A DNA stretch of 64,000 bases. It comes from Aotearoamyces nothofagi. Lineage: Eukaryota; Ascomycota; Leotiomycetes; Leotiales; Tympanidaceae. Positions 12,801 to 24,088 of the stretch are shown here, one piece after another. The stretch lies in NCBI GenBank assembly GCA_015345905.1, contig JADDTR010000016.1, forward strand, positions 376,631 through 440,630, read 5' to 3'. Position 1 is the first letter of the stretch. Every line of letters begins with the position of its first letter. The notes beneath the pieces were generated by a model that saw only the letters and a list, made by a program, of their open reading frames with translations, ran no database searches and was not told where the DNA came from. The translations under genes and the position numbers were made by a program.

Positions 12801-13509
12801 CGACGAAGAGGACGAGACTTTATCGGCTCCACAATCTCCTGCATCCCTTTCTATTGATCCTCATCTCGCTGGTAAGCTCAGCCATAATGAAGATATTGAG
12901 AATGATGGGTTCGCCAAACCTAGTTCAACTGAACAATATGTTAATACTCCCGAACACGCCCATAAGTACTCACATAACGACCCTCACATTCGACGGCGGT
13001 CTGTATTCCCACCAGAAGATGACATATTTGGATCTGTAGCCATCACATCTGATCTACCTGAAGAGATGCAGTTGCCATTGGTGAGGAATGCTACTCGGCA
13101 ATCCAGTAGTAAAGACTCAACAGATGTGGCTCGGTCTGTGATGGAGAATATGCATCAGCATAGAGCGGCGTCGGATCCAGTCCTTACTGAATTGACAACT
13201 GAGACCTCGAACAAGATGCCTTTCGACACAACAAGCCTTCGCGACCTTGTTCAACGTGCCAATCATCTCAGTCGCACCCTCGCCGAGATTATTCGGAAAG
13301 CTGATGGCACATTTCAAAGCCCAACCTGCAGTCCTCAGGTCGAGCGCGAATCAAGTCCTGCCTTCATCCGGGTTTTCACAGATCCCCTAGCAAGTCCGCC
13401 GAAGCACATGCCACGAAGTCAAAGCACCAACTCAATGCTGAGTGGCACGATGGATTCGTCCCCTACGCGTGCTCTGGGGCAGCGCATGCATATGATGACC
13501 GTCGTCTAA
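9839..13509 (+). CDS. Large Ser-rich disordered protein, unknown function
   Basis: Model: exon 9839-9856 (MKSIPS) joined to 10024-13509 by an intron with donor GTAAGT, branch-like GCTAAC and acceptor TAG; the product is about 1,167 residues. The start is inferred: the long frame has no ATG near its 5' end and a TAG sits at 10021-10023, which then becomes the splice acceptor. I do not recognise a named family. Seen: very rich in Ser, Pro, Arg and Thr, with many S-P and R-x-x-S sites, for example WIRRLSI near residue 135; acidic patches (GDDEDDEDW); a stretch near residue 830 reading FGTWGLGAKG then EDWDNDFEFDSMD; and a more ordered, partly helical block VCLLVDDLKRLRGLAREKG near residue 890. 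The C-terminal third has another helical block, LRDLVQRANHLSRTLAEII. This looks like a phospho-regulated scaffold. The EDWDxDFxFD motif faintly recalls acidic-Trp motifs of cell-cycle scaffolds, which is not enough for a name. Confidence 0.8.
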
Positions 13510-15745
13510 CGCGACTACAATGAAAATATAGCACGGCTTCCAAGTCATGCTACGAAATTACACATAACGAATCCCTACACTACTGTCCAATATGGCAGTT
13601 TTATCATTGACACTTGAAGTTAAGGAATCATGTATATATCCACCTTACGACCACCTCTTGGTTTTCGGCTTGCATAGCGGCGATTCACCCGATGTATCAA
13701 AGGTTCGGTTTGTCGACATGCAGAAGGAATGCTACACGTTAGAGTTATCACAGGAAAAGCTTCATTTAAAGAGTTTTCCAGGCCTGTCCGGTCTAAAATA
13801 TTTGTTACGAGGCTACGATGCAATGTTTGCACGATACCCTCACTGGTACGGCCTTCCTACGGGGCCAAAACAATGTAATGCATAGTAGGCATGGCGTTTG
13901 TCCCTTTTAAGAGTGTGTATTGAACTTATCTTTTTTTTGTTTGTTTTCGTGGGGGAGGCTCAGTCAGCCTTGAAGACTAGGGTGGGGAAGCATGTATTCC
14001 AAAAAGAGAATCGGTCTTCCCACATGACTATAATCTACGATACCTCAGAAGAGACAACGGATAGAAATGAATAGAATGCATTATGCCCACTTCGATCCGA
14101 TAGTTACTAACGCACTGTTCCATTTGGCATTTTCAAGAATCACAAACCACTGCCAATTGATAGGAATGTGGACGTGTTCGAAGCGTCTCTACTCCAGCTT
14201 CCTTTGCACTCTGTAACTTGTCAGGCCGAAAACGGGTTTGCAGGATAATCTCGAGCCAACCGGTGGTTGGGGGGTCAGCTAGTATTTATTAATGATGGCA
14301 TTCGCGGAGCTGAGGAACGAATGCCTGATCTCGTTCGTTATTCGTTAATCAGGCCCAGCCAGTGGCGACATCAGATAGCATCTTCAGCAATGCGGACAAC
14401 TCAAGATGTCTCGACAGCAGCGCAAACAAATGATAGGCACGGCACTAGAACGTGGGATTGATTCGGGAACCGGGAGAAATTTTGGATAGCAGTTAGTAGC
14501 TAGGCTAATTACTTATTGGACAGTATCATCATCATCGTTTATGAATTTAGAACAGCCGTAAATAAAGGAATCTAAATTATAAACCAGAATTCCAGATATT
14601 CTCTAGAACTCCCGGTATTAATAAAACAAGAAGATATCCCGAGATTGAAGACTCAAGCCCGAACCTGTATTAAGTTTACCCTACCACGCAATCCACGTAC
14701 TGGTGGATGCTTGAAGCGCCCTGCAAGTGGGAAGGTGGTCTGCTCCGGCGCGCGTGGCCACAGATTACCATGACCCGCGCTCGCATGGGATTTCACGTGC
14801 AAAAACACACCGACCAGTTGCCCTCGTCTCGGCTAGCGTCATGCAACGGGCCGGCCCGCGCCAGGGATCCCCATTGTTGGATTTTGGGGAAATTTGGCTC
14901 TTGCACTCTCGTCATTTCGAGCGGGTTTTTGAGGGCGCGCGGGGAGTTGGATTTGGGCCTGGATGGGATGGCACTTTGCAAGTGCTGGACGAGGCTAGTT
15001 GGAGTTGTTGGGATGGCTGGAAGTGTGGCTGCGAGCTCTTTGTCGAGGATGGGCGGGTTTGGTCTGTGTGTGCACGCTGGGAGAGTGCGCGTAGCGATGG
15101 TAGATCGTGGGCGAGGGATTCTGATAGTGGCTGGCTCGCCCTGCTGGAATAGCTGGCTGCTGTCCCTGCCATAAAACCACAAAAGACATCTGGCCAGCGA
15201 AGACGCTCTGCAGTTCGGAGAGGGGGATATCCATCAGTTTGCGTCTGTCCCTGTCTCTGCCGTACCAAGACAGCTTCTCCGGGTCCGTGGACGGGGATGG
15301 ATTTCACCCAAATAGACGCTGGAATTTCAAGCAAAGGGGAGATTTAATATTCACTGCAGTCGTACATGTCAATACGCGTATACACCTTGAGCACGTGTAG
15401 ACTTGGCTTTACGGCGGTCTGATCAGTTGGGTACTCGATGCCAGCTCTTTCAACTGAATGTGGCTTTCGGTAGGTAGGTAGGTAGCTAGCGACTCGCTCT
15501 TTCCCAATCGGGACTTTTGAGCCTCCCACTCCTCACTTTCGATTTCGGCTTATGGATTTCTCGTCCGCACGCCCTCAACGCCAACTCAACAACATTATTT
15601 GAACTGGCTCCGACTTTTGCTTCCTCCAGCGCCGATGCCAACAGTGCTTCGGCCACTGCACCCTCATCGATACTCGTTTCATCCGTATTGGATCCCCACC
15701 ATCTGATTATTTCCCTTTGGCAACAAACACATTTAACCAACCAAC
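13510..15745. other. Spacer, 3' UTR and F-box gene promoter
   Basis: No recognisable coding region. AT-rich between about 14.46 and 14.70 kb, then C/G-richer with chance-open frames on both strands (14.7-15.3 kb). The last 250 bp before the F-box gene are CT-rich with CAAC repeats near the ATG, typical of a fungal leader. Confidence 0.5.
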
Positions 15746-17808
15746 ATGGCACGACTTCGATCGTCAGCCCGGCGACCTGCCACCCTAGACAATGGCGTAG
15801 CAAAAACCCGACGGCAGATGTCTCTCCGATCCACTCGCTCTTACACCACAGCACCAGAATGCTCTCGCTCAAATACACCATCGCCAACTTTCTCATCCTC
15901 CTCTGACTCTCAAGCCACCAGTGAAACCAGAGAGTTGCACTCATCCTCGCAATCTCAACCCGGCAGCTCTATCGATCAAACCACCCCTTCCAGCCAACCA
16001 CAGCCTCGCAGAGAGCCACACCAGACTACAACCACAACTGCAATATTGGGACTTGCAGCTGTTCAAGAACCTGTACTCGATGCAGCGAATGGCCGTAAAG
16101 ACTCTGGAGGTGATCTGATAAAATTGGCGCCTGAGGTAAGCCTATATCCTGCACGACAGACTCTTGATACCTTTGGAGAGAGCGCCTTGTAGCGATAACC
16201 ATTTTCGACGTATCGAATCGCTGACTTCTCCGTTACATAGATCCAGCAACTTATTCTCGAATATCTTCCAACCGATAAGGATGTTGCAGCATACAGACAG
16301 ACTTGCAGAAACGCATATATTGTTGTCAGTTCCTCCGTGTGGCATAAAAGATTCCTCCAGAGCTTTGATCCAATCGAAGGTGCAGATGTGGAAAAGTTCC
16401 ATGTTCAGTACAAGAACCGCCGAATTGTTGCACAGCAGCTCACTATCTTTCACAAAGGACCGCAAAAGGGTCACAAGTATGTCTTGCATATGCTTAGAGA
16501 GATGATGCTCGGTAAGTCTCATTCGGAATGGACGTGAGGACAATCGCTAAAACTTGTACAGAATCGAACGCCCGTAAGGAAATTGCGGTAGACGGCAACG
16601 AGACGGTGTTGGGATTGAATCATCAATTCTTCCGCGAGTACTTTGGCATGGGACGATATCATACCAGCCTTGTCCGTGGCACAGACCTTGTGGATATTAT
16701 CGGCAAGATTGACCATATTGTCCCTATACCTGCAGACAGATCGAGCCGCTCAACTGGATCACTCGCCCTCATCATTCAGCTTTGCTTTGTTCATCTCTCT
16801 CTGCACCCATCCATCTGCAAGACGTTGGCGTCGAACTTCCACGCCTCCCAGGAGCAAGCATATAAGTGTTATCGGGACGAACCAGTGTTCAAAGGCAAGA
16901 ACAAACAAGACCTCAACCTACCATGGTTGTTACACGTTGCCAATTTCTTCAAATTTCACTTGAAGACGCTAAACGGAGAAGGCATACTCAGTCACATGTA
17001 CAACCAATTGGAGGAGAGTGAACTTCCAAGACCTTGGGAGGGAAAACTTGGCAGTAGCAAGCAACTGGGTAAACATTGGAAAGGGGCTTTTAGTAAGTGA
17101 AACGAGGTCAAGAAAGAGTTAACGCTCTGCTAATTCAAGCTATAGCTTACCTGAAGGAAAGCGAACTTCGAAATTTCCGGAACCGAGCAGGCAACGAATT
17201 GCCAACAGATGAGACGTATGAAGACAACAACGGCTTTCAGGTACAACCACAAAGTAAATCCTTTCGTGGGAAATCTGATATTGACGTCGAGATTTTAGGA
17301 CCTTACCCTCTTTTTTGACATCGATGGTCATCCCGAGATGCAATTCGGCTCTGAGCTCGAGAAGATTTTGCAGGGTAGACCTAGTGCTGCGTTCATTGAT
17401 CCGGAGAGTGGCATTAAAAAGCTACCGGAGGCTCGTGATTTCTTTGGCCTAGGTTACCATGGCACCAACTATCATCTACACGGTCGCGTACACGCGCTCC
17501 CGCCACAGCAAGGTATACCTGGCTTCCAACGTATCACGATGATGAAACACCTACCGAATGTTGACGGACAGTATGGCCTCGGACGTACAGCCATGTGGGC
17601 ATATGAAGGATGCGTACTGCCAGGTAATGAGATGATTATTGGTCGCTGGTGGTACCCATCGATGGACGCACTCATCCAAGACGACAACCGTTCATACTGC
17701 GGGCCCTTCATCTTTTGGGGCGTTACAGGCAAACTCGAGGATAGACTCAAGGGTATCGAAGCTGCCGTGGAATTCCTAAAAACAGTCGAAGAGGCGACAG
17801 TCTGGTAG
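15746..17808 (+). CDS. F-box protein, substrate unknown
   Basis: Probable substrate-recognition subunit of an SCF (Skp1-cullin-F-box) ubiquitin ligase. Five exons: 15746-16135, 16241-16511, 16562-17092, 17146-17240, 17299-17808, joining in frame to 598 residues. The ATG has a good context (ACCAACCAACATGG). Residues 1-125 are basic and Ser/Thr-rich. The F-box spans the exon 1/2 junction, LAPE-IQQLILEYLP, followed by YRQTCRNAY and a conserved Trp (VWHKRF), near residues 127-175. The rest (about 420 residues) has no repeat domain I can name, but contains an ordered helical region (LHPSICKTLASNF) and a C-terminal module with FFDIDGHPEMQFG, RWWYPSMDALI and FIFWGVTGKLED. The C-terminal module resembles uncharacterised fungal F-box proteins. 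Target unknown. Confidence 0.85.
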
Positions 17809-18332
17809 TGACGAAGAAGCGTTATAACATGCTTTATTAGCCCAACGCCGAAAAGGACTATTTGCAAAGGCGGATGCCTGTCTTGCCGATCTTGACTGTC
17901 TCTTAAGCGGTAGCACCACAGAGCGGAGATCTTGACACTTGCTATGGCATGTTGACTCCAATTTATTTTCATGTCTTACGAGGCCTCTAATTATCAATTT
18001 CTCAACACCATGTACAATTGATTAGTAGCGGCCATTCGGGTCAATAGCGTTACAACGATGGGCGATCCGATGGAGCAAAATCATCGCATCTGGGAATGCA
18101 TTAGCAACAGTATCAATATACATAATGGAAAAATTAGTTTACAAACCAACGATTTTATACCGCCCTTGATATACTAGTACACCCCGATTACAGACGCGTC
18201 GGCACAGGCGATATTGGCAGGAAAGGTTCATTATTCTATGCTCAATCATCTGAGATCAAAAATGCCTACTGCTTTTCCATTGAACGCCAATAGGAATACC
18301 AAGCATACACGTACCGTACCAACAAAATATTC
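17809..18332. other. Convergent 3' spacer
   Basis: Between the stops of the F-box gene (+) and sec13 (-). It probably holds both 3' UTRs. Nothing else was seen. Confidence 0.5.
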
Positions 18333-19480
18333 TTATTCTTCGATCGTCTTCACACATTCCCATTCGCCCCGCAGATTCTCCTTCCATAGAGTAACCTTGT
18401 TATCCGCACCACTGACAGCCAAAACATTGCCACTCAGACTCCAGCTTACCCTCCATAGCGCAACATCAAAGTTGAGAACCTTAAAATTCCACTGGCCTGG
18501 ATGCGCTGGGTCCGAGGTCCAGATCCGCACCGTCTTATCTTGAGACGCAGAGGCGATGTATGACTTTTGAAGCACAGTAGGTGACCACGCAACATCCCGA
18601 ACCCAATCCGTATGCCCAGTCAAAGGCTCGCGCTCTTGCTTGTAGCTTTGACTTGCTGCATCAAATGCCCATAGTCTTAAAAGATTATCGCAGCCGCCTG
18701 TGACGAACCTCCTCACACCTCCAGCCGCAGCTCCAGCTCCACTGCTAACCAAGCTCCCTGGCGTTGTCGAAGGTGCCCAGGAGACGGAATTTACGCCCGC
18801 GCCATGTGCCTGGAAGATCTTGTGATCCATGCTGTTGTCCTTGAACTCGAGAACGCTGACGTTGCCATCGGACGAGGCGCATGCGAGCAGACAGCCCGAC
18901 TCGTGTGGTGACCAGGAGATTATATTGACAGAAGCAGTGTGGAGTGCAAAGTCGAAGACGCGTTGCCATTGATTGCCTTGTTCGCGCCAGATGAAGACTT
19001 TGCCATCGTAGCCCGCCGAGGCGAGGATATTGCCGTATTTTGGGTGAGCCCAGGAAACGCACCAGACCGCTCCCTCATGCCTGGATAGCTTGTGTTAGTT
19101 ACGATCCTCGCTGCATAGGTATCTCTGATTTACCCCTTGAGTGTTTCTGTTAGGCGATGACTTTCGCCCTCGACCTCGAAGATCTTAACTGTTTTGTCGG
19201 AGGAGCATGTCGCGAGGCGGCGTCCATAGTAGTCTAGGACGGCATCGTGCTGGTTTTCCCAATCAGTGTGACGTCCAGTTTATCAACTACAACCAGGAGC
19301 AGCTATGTAGAGCCATGTCTGGCAGTCTGCATCTAACTCACGATCATTTCATCATGCCCAGAGTTTGAGGAGATAACCTGTGCCTGGGAAAATGTTGTTA
19401 GCTTTGAACATTGAAGCGCTCATGCCACGGTGATATGTAAACTATAGTAATAGGCAATGATAGAATAGGAAACTTACCAT
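18333..19480 (-). CDS. sec13: Sec13, WD40 protein of COPII and nuclear pore
   Basis: Sec13 forms the COPII outer cage with Sec31 at ER exit sites, is part of the Nup84/Y complex of the nuclear pore, and also sits in SEACIT/GATOR2. Four exons on the minus strand: 19478-19480 (only the ATG), 19342-19377, 19134-19249, 18333-19080; total 300 residues against 297 in yeast. The joined N-terminus [19 protein letters not shown] matches the conserved 'HDAVLDYYG' start of the family. Six WD repeats follow, with clear GH...WD-type units such as [26 protein letters not shown] and [13 protein letters not shown]. The C-terminus KTIEE is complete. It is divergent from pex20 with 477 bp between the ATGs. The ATG-only first exon is strongly supported by its GTAAGT donor and by family conservation. 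Confidence 0.95.
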
Positions 19481-19957
19481 TTTGACACAATGTGAAAGGG
19501 CGGGATAGTCAAGCTGGTGGGTTTGAAGCTGTTTGCTTGATAGAGTTGATCTACTTAGCTGTCCTCGTCAACGTAGCCTTGCAGTTAAGGCACGAAAACG
19601 AGGCAACACCGTTGCCGCCATCGCCGCCGCGGTTGCCTCGATCGGGCTGCGGGGCAAAGTTTAGTAGTCAGCCTCCGCCGGACCAGAGTCTGTTGCGTGC
19701 TTGCCGTCTGTCGAGTATTTCATTCTACTTAGCATTTGGCTCTTGGTATAGCTCTTACACTATTGATGTAGGATATATAAAATTCAACAATAGCACTATT
19801 CATCCTATTGTTCGCAGGCCGCTTGAATAGGATAGTTTAACAATCACAGGCGGCAGCCGGGTTGATTAACTAACTGCCTCGGCCCACAGGCGTTGAGATA
19901 TTTAAGTATCCCCAGGATCTTTACTTTCCTGGCAGTCCCCAGACATCTACAGAAAGC
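19481..19957. promoter_or_regulatory. Divergent promoter region sec13 / pex20
   Basis: Shared 477-bp region between two ATGs pointing away from each other. It contains a TATATAAA-like element near 19769 and CCG-rich words near 19615-19640. Which gene each element serves is not known. Confidence 0.45.
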
Positions 19958-21040
19958 ATGGCGGACGCGCTCTGCGGGCCTTCGAACGCTCTACAGAATT
20001 ACCAAAAGCAATTCACAGTCGATCGCAGTCTACAACAAGACCGTCTCACAGCTCGCCAATCCCCTTCTCAAGTAATTCGCCGAGCACATCTTACTCTGGA
20101 TCTAAGCTGACACACTTAGGGATTCCGGTCTTCTGGTCCAAGTAGCGGACTACTTGACCCTGAATTCGAAGCTTTTCAAGCCGGTCAAAGCCCATTACAA
20201 CATCCCGAGGCGCAAGGCTTCAACCCGCTCGCCTTCTCGCATGCACATGCGCCTCAGCAGTCAAGTCAGGCAGGACCTGCGGCATGGGCGAATGAGTTTC
20301 AAAGATTGAATATATCGACTCCTCCACCGAATTTTCAACAGCAGCACTTTGCACAACAAGGGCTACAACAGGGTGGATGGCATGAAGAGTTTGCCCAGCA
20401 ACGAAGGCAACAGACAGGTCCATTATATACACAACATCATGACTACAATATTCCACTTGAACGCCTTGAGTCGATAGCAGCCATGCCACAGGGTTACCAA
20501 CCGATGACTCAGCAATCAACGTTTGCAAGCCAAACGGCAGCATTCATGAATCAAGGACAGCAAGGACAATCACAACCTCAAACGGAGAGTTTTGACGAAG
20601 AGGCATTCGCTAGAGCCTTTGACGAAGCGGCACAAGCGGATATTGCATTGGAGCAAGTACAGAAAGAAGAGGTACTGCTGACGGAAACGGCAGAACGATT
20701 TATGGAGTTGGATCGGTCGCTGGACCAAGAAAGACTCGGAGCTGATCGAATACATGACCCTGATAGTCAGGAAGATGGGCAACAACAGGACGATCCGGAT
20801 GCCCTTTCGAGAACAGCTGCTCAACTACTGGACAGTGTGAAGGACAACCAGTCTGATAAATTCCAGAACAGCACCTTTCTATCCCTCATGAGGCAGCTGA
20901 GGGACAAGGAGGTCATGGTAGAGGGAGACAAGATTGTTGACGTGCAGCCGGAGGTTGGTGCGGCAGGAAAGGTTGCGACTCCAAATGATTTTGATAATTA
21001 CAATTCTTCTGACGCTCCCAGGAGCGACTGGCACCACTAG
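19958..21040 (+). CDS. pex20: Pex20, co-receptor for PTS2 peroxisomal import
   Basis: Pex20 works with Pex7 to carry PTS2 proteins (such as 3-ketoacyl-CoA thiolase) from cytosol to peroxisome and is recycled by ubiquitination. Two exons, 19958-20071 and 20120-21040, give 344 residues. The N-terminus MADALCGPSNALQ has the conserved Cys (residue 6) expected to be mono-ubiquitinated for export. Pex14/Pex13-binding Wxxx(F/Y) motifs are visible as WANEF and WHEEF. The middle is Gln/Pro-rich and disordered. The C-terminal Pex7-binding region is represented by FLSLMRQLRDKEVMVEGDKIV. The stop after SDWHH is followed by another open stretch that may be an alternative last exon (see findings). Family identity is well supported; the exact C-terminus is less certain. 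Confidence 0.9.
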
Positions 21041-21284
21041 CTAACATGAGCACAAGTGGAGAAAGCGTAAGTAGATTACCTATATCCCCAATATGCGTCA
21101 AGAGTTCTGGAACACTTTTGCATCCTGTTATCACATGCACCCTCTGTGACTATGCATGTATATGGGCCTGACTCTAACGATATGTAGGCCCAGGAGATGG
21201 AAGAGCGAGAGGCTCAATGGCGCCAGGCCACCATGGATAAGCACACTCTAGCACCACGAAACGCGCATACCTTTGATCACGGAA

Positions 21285-21310
21285 CGGGAACGGAAACGGA
21301 AACGGAAACG
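21285..21310 (+). repeat. GGAAAC hexanucleotide repeat
   Basis: About four tandem GGAAAC/GGGAAC units that encode Thr-Glu repeats in the frame of the candidate downstream exon of pex20. Confidence 0.8.
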
Positions 21311-21795
21311 GCCTCGGAGACTCCCAACCGTGGACGAGCAGAAGCATCTTGACGGCTGGCGCTGGTATAGATGGGTTGGTAAAACGCACTGGCTCAGTGA
21401 GGACATCTCGTTCCTCATCGGCACCACTAATTGCGGGACTGGCAAACGCTCGGGGCCACGGCCGAGGCGATGGAAAGGAGTTCGATTTGATACACCATAA
21501 TGTATTTATGTTTATCCATTCATCAGAAGTTAAGAATATAGGACCGCACGTTGTAAGGATGTCAGACATATCGGATCGGTCATGCATCCTGGTGACTGAT
21601 GGCTTACGGCTTATAAATCAAATCACACAATACGCCTACCATCTCAACGACATGCTATAATCCGTCCGTATTGTACTATAGGCAACCCGGCACAGCACAT
21701 GTCAGCTATGATGTCACATGTCAGCTGCTGCTACAGGCTGCTACGGACTTCGTTTGTCGCTCTGCTGGAAGGCCTTGGCTGATCGATCGGGGAGC

Positions 21796-21870
21796 GGGGG
21801 GGGGGGGGGGGACGGCTTTGAAAAGGGAAAGGGGAAAGGGGAAAGGGGGGGAGGGAGGGCGTGAGATGGG
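21796..21870 (+). repeat. Poly-G and GGGGAAA tract
   Basis: A run of 16 G (21796-21811), then several G3-4 blocks separated by AAA and a terminal G7 block within 60 bp. This pattern can fold as a G-quadruplex on the plus strand. Confidence 0.85.
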
Positions 21871-22529
21871 GATTGTGATCCTCGAAGCGATCGTGGGATA
21901 GGTCGAGTCCTGTTGTGATGTCGACTGTTCTGCGTGGGATGATTACGTGCCGACCTGCAAGGTACAGAGTATACGTACGGTACGGTACAGCTTAGCTAAC
22001 AGCATCGGCGACTGATGTACGCAAGGGAACGGACCAAAGATTTCTTCGTAACACATTTATTTACCCCTTTCCCTACCATGAAATCTTTTATACCAAGTTA
22101 TCAAGTCACGTCACAACTCGAGGATTCAGTCATTACCGAGTCAGTCACTGTGCATTAAAGTCATAGATCAAATCAACGGAACATGTAATTTTATGAAAAC
22201 ACACCAGGCAGCGGGTCACCGTTCCTTCCTACAGAAGTCGGACACCAAAGGCTGTCGCATATTTACTAACAGACATTGTAAGCAGCGTGACGATCCGTTA
22301 AGAGGATTCAAAAGTCAGCGCGAGATGGCCAGAGGAAAGAAACCTTGGCGCAATACCAGAATCTCCAGGCAGATAAACAAACAAGGAGGAAATACAAGAA
22401 ACTTTTAATATCCTCGGCTGAACGCGTCATTGCCAGTCGCCGATAGAGAGGCTGCTACGTCCGCCTCCCGAGTTGGGTTTCCCCCCAACTCCCAAACAAA
22501 GAGCCAGCGCTAATATGACCTTGCGTCAG

Positions 22530-24031
22530 TCAATTCTGCGCAGCAGACCTTGCTAAAGCGAGCGACTTCCAATGATCACGTTCCTCCTTGAGCTTTTCAA
22601 TCTCTCCCTCCAACTCATCGAACCTCTCCATCTTCTTCTGTCGAGACTTGCGAGCAGCAAGAGTGTTGCGAGCTCGCTTGATAGCCACGGTGTCGTGGGG
22701 ATTCTCAACAACGATGGGTGGCAGAGGCTGGTTTCGCTTGCGCGCACTCACACCAGATGTGGACGACGCCTTGGTGGACCCTGGGGATGTGCCCGACCGT
22801 CGGCGCTGACTGTTTCGAAGCTGTTCGGAAACCTCGAGCTCCTCATCTGGCTGCAGAGGAGACTGGTCAACTTCAGAATGGTCGATCTGATCAGCAGCAG
22901 TGGCATTTGCAGGTGCTGCATCAGGAAACAGCGGAAACCAAGGATCAGCCATGGCACCGTCGAGTTCACTCGCGTTGAACATGGGTGAAACCTCGTAGCC
23001 GTCAGCGAAATCTGGCGACTCGTTGTACATCGACGGCGAAGTCAGGTTGGTGAATGCGGAAGAATTGGGTGCGGAGAAGGATGGGTCGCGAACCATGAGG
23101 TCCGACGGCGACACCGTCCCGTTATTGGTGGAGCTCGAGACCGAGCGGGCCATGGCCGTATCATAGATGGTTGGCACGGCCGGAGAGTTGGTGTACAGCT
23201 CGGGGAAATTTGACGTGTCAACGGCGTTGTCCATGTCGTAGGCAGGGAAATCGTCGAAGAGAGCCATGTCTGGATGTGTGTGAGTGCTGGGCACGGTGAA
23301 CAGGAGGGGATGTGCAGGTGTACCTTGAGCCATGTGAACGTTTTGGAAAGATTGCTTTTGCATAGGAATGTTGCCGGTACTCTGAGTGAATAGCGGGACT
23401 TGCGGGCGAGTCCGAGGCTGTTGCGGCTGCAGGGCTACTGACGAAGAAGGGGCAGACGAAGCGTAGAACGGGGTCTGCGCAATAGGATTGTACCGATTTG
23501 TAAACGCTGTAGAAGAGATAGAATGACCAGTGCCTTGAAGGATCGCGGCGACTCTCTGGTTCTGCAAAGCCGAGGCAGACGATAGGTGTGACGAGTGACG
23601 ACGATAGGCACCACTTGATGGATGCCGAGCGGGCAGACTAGGGGGATTCTGAGCGTTGGGAGACGCCTCGAGCGGACGGCGTGGGAAGAGCACGAAGTCC
23701 TGAGGAGCTGGGGAGTCCTGTTGTGGTTGATGCGACGGGGATGCCTGAAGGCTCTGGAATGGGGGTTGGGTAGGCCATGACTGCTGAGAAGCCGTGGTGA
23801 GGTGGTAGAAGGTGGAGTGGAGAGTGTTGTCTACGGGAGCTGAAGTGGGTAGAATGGTTACGTCTGGGGGGGGCACTGGAAGGGCGAGGTGCTGGAGAGG
23901 TATGTTGCCGGTTGGGGTAACAGGGAGTTCGGTGTGAACGGTGGGCTTACGCCATAGCTGGAAGCTGTCGGGGTGGTGATGTTGCGGTATGTAGTTGCGG
24001 TGGTTGTTGAGGTTGTTGTGCGGGTGTGTGA
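22530..24031 (-). CDS. cpcA: bZIP activator of cross-pathway control (Gcn4/CPC1/CpcA type), 5' end unresolved
   Basis: Transcriptional activator of amino-acid biosynthesis genes under starvation, homologous to yeast Gcn4. Seen: C-terminal basic region KRARNTLAARKSRQKKMERF followed by a short zipper (LEGEIEKLKEERDHW); preceding PPIVVENPHDTVAIK is typical of this family. An acidic-aromatic motif DPWFPLFPD in the middle resembles the WxxLF activation motif of Gcn4. The N-terminal half is Pro/Gln/Ser-rich. The open frame continues upstream with protein-like content (LWRKPTVHTELPVTPTGN) to a TGA near 24100 with no ATG. A strong pyrimidine-rich acceptor ends at 24032, so I place the exon start at 24031 and assume an upstream first exon. 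Otherwise the first in-frame ATG is at 23363, giving 277 residues, close to Neurospora CPC1 (270). Confidence 0.88.
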
Positions 24032-24088
24032 CTGAGGTTGACGAGGAGGAGAGGAAGTGGCCGGCAGACGGGGCAGAGGCCTTAACAT
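23858..24088 (-). other. Candidate upstream ORF overlapping the cpcA-type frame
   Basis: A 76-codon frame starting ATGTTAAGGCC at 24088 and ending at 23858, in another phase from the activator. Gcn4, CPC1 and CpcA mRNAs carry uORFs that control translation, so an ATG here fits the theme. However, it overlaps the putative coding exon, and its Thr-rich product could be chance. Confidence 0.3.

Larger units (their letters stand above)
21041..22529. other. Convergent spacer pex20 / cpcA with G-rich tract
   Basis: About 1.5 kb. 21188-21352 can be read as a possible extra exon of pex20, including a GGAAAC hexanucleotide run (21285-21310). 21796-21870 holds a G16 homopolymer and GGGGAAA repeats. 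The rest is AT-balanced 3' sequence of the cpcA-type gene with no gene seen. Confidence 0.5.

Noticed and set aside
9839-13509. Naming the large Ser-rich protein as a Byr4/Bfa1-type GAP component
   Set aside because: Only a weak acidic-Trp motif is shared. The characteristic family arrangement was not seen, so I left it unnamed.
14707-15174. Overlapping open frames at 14.7-15.3 kb as a possible gene
   Set aside because: Several frames on both strands are open together, with Trp/Cys-rich unlikely composition and no family match.
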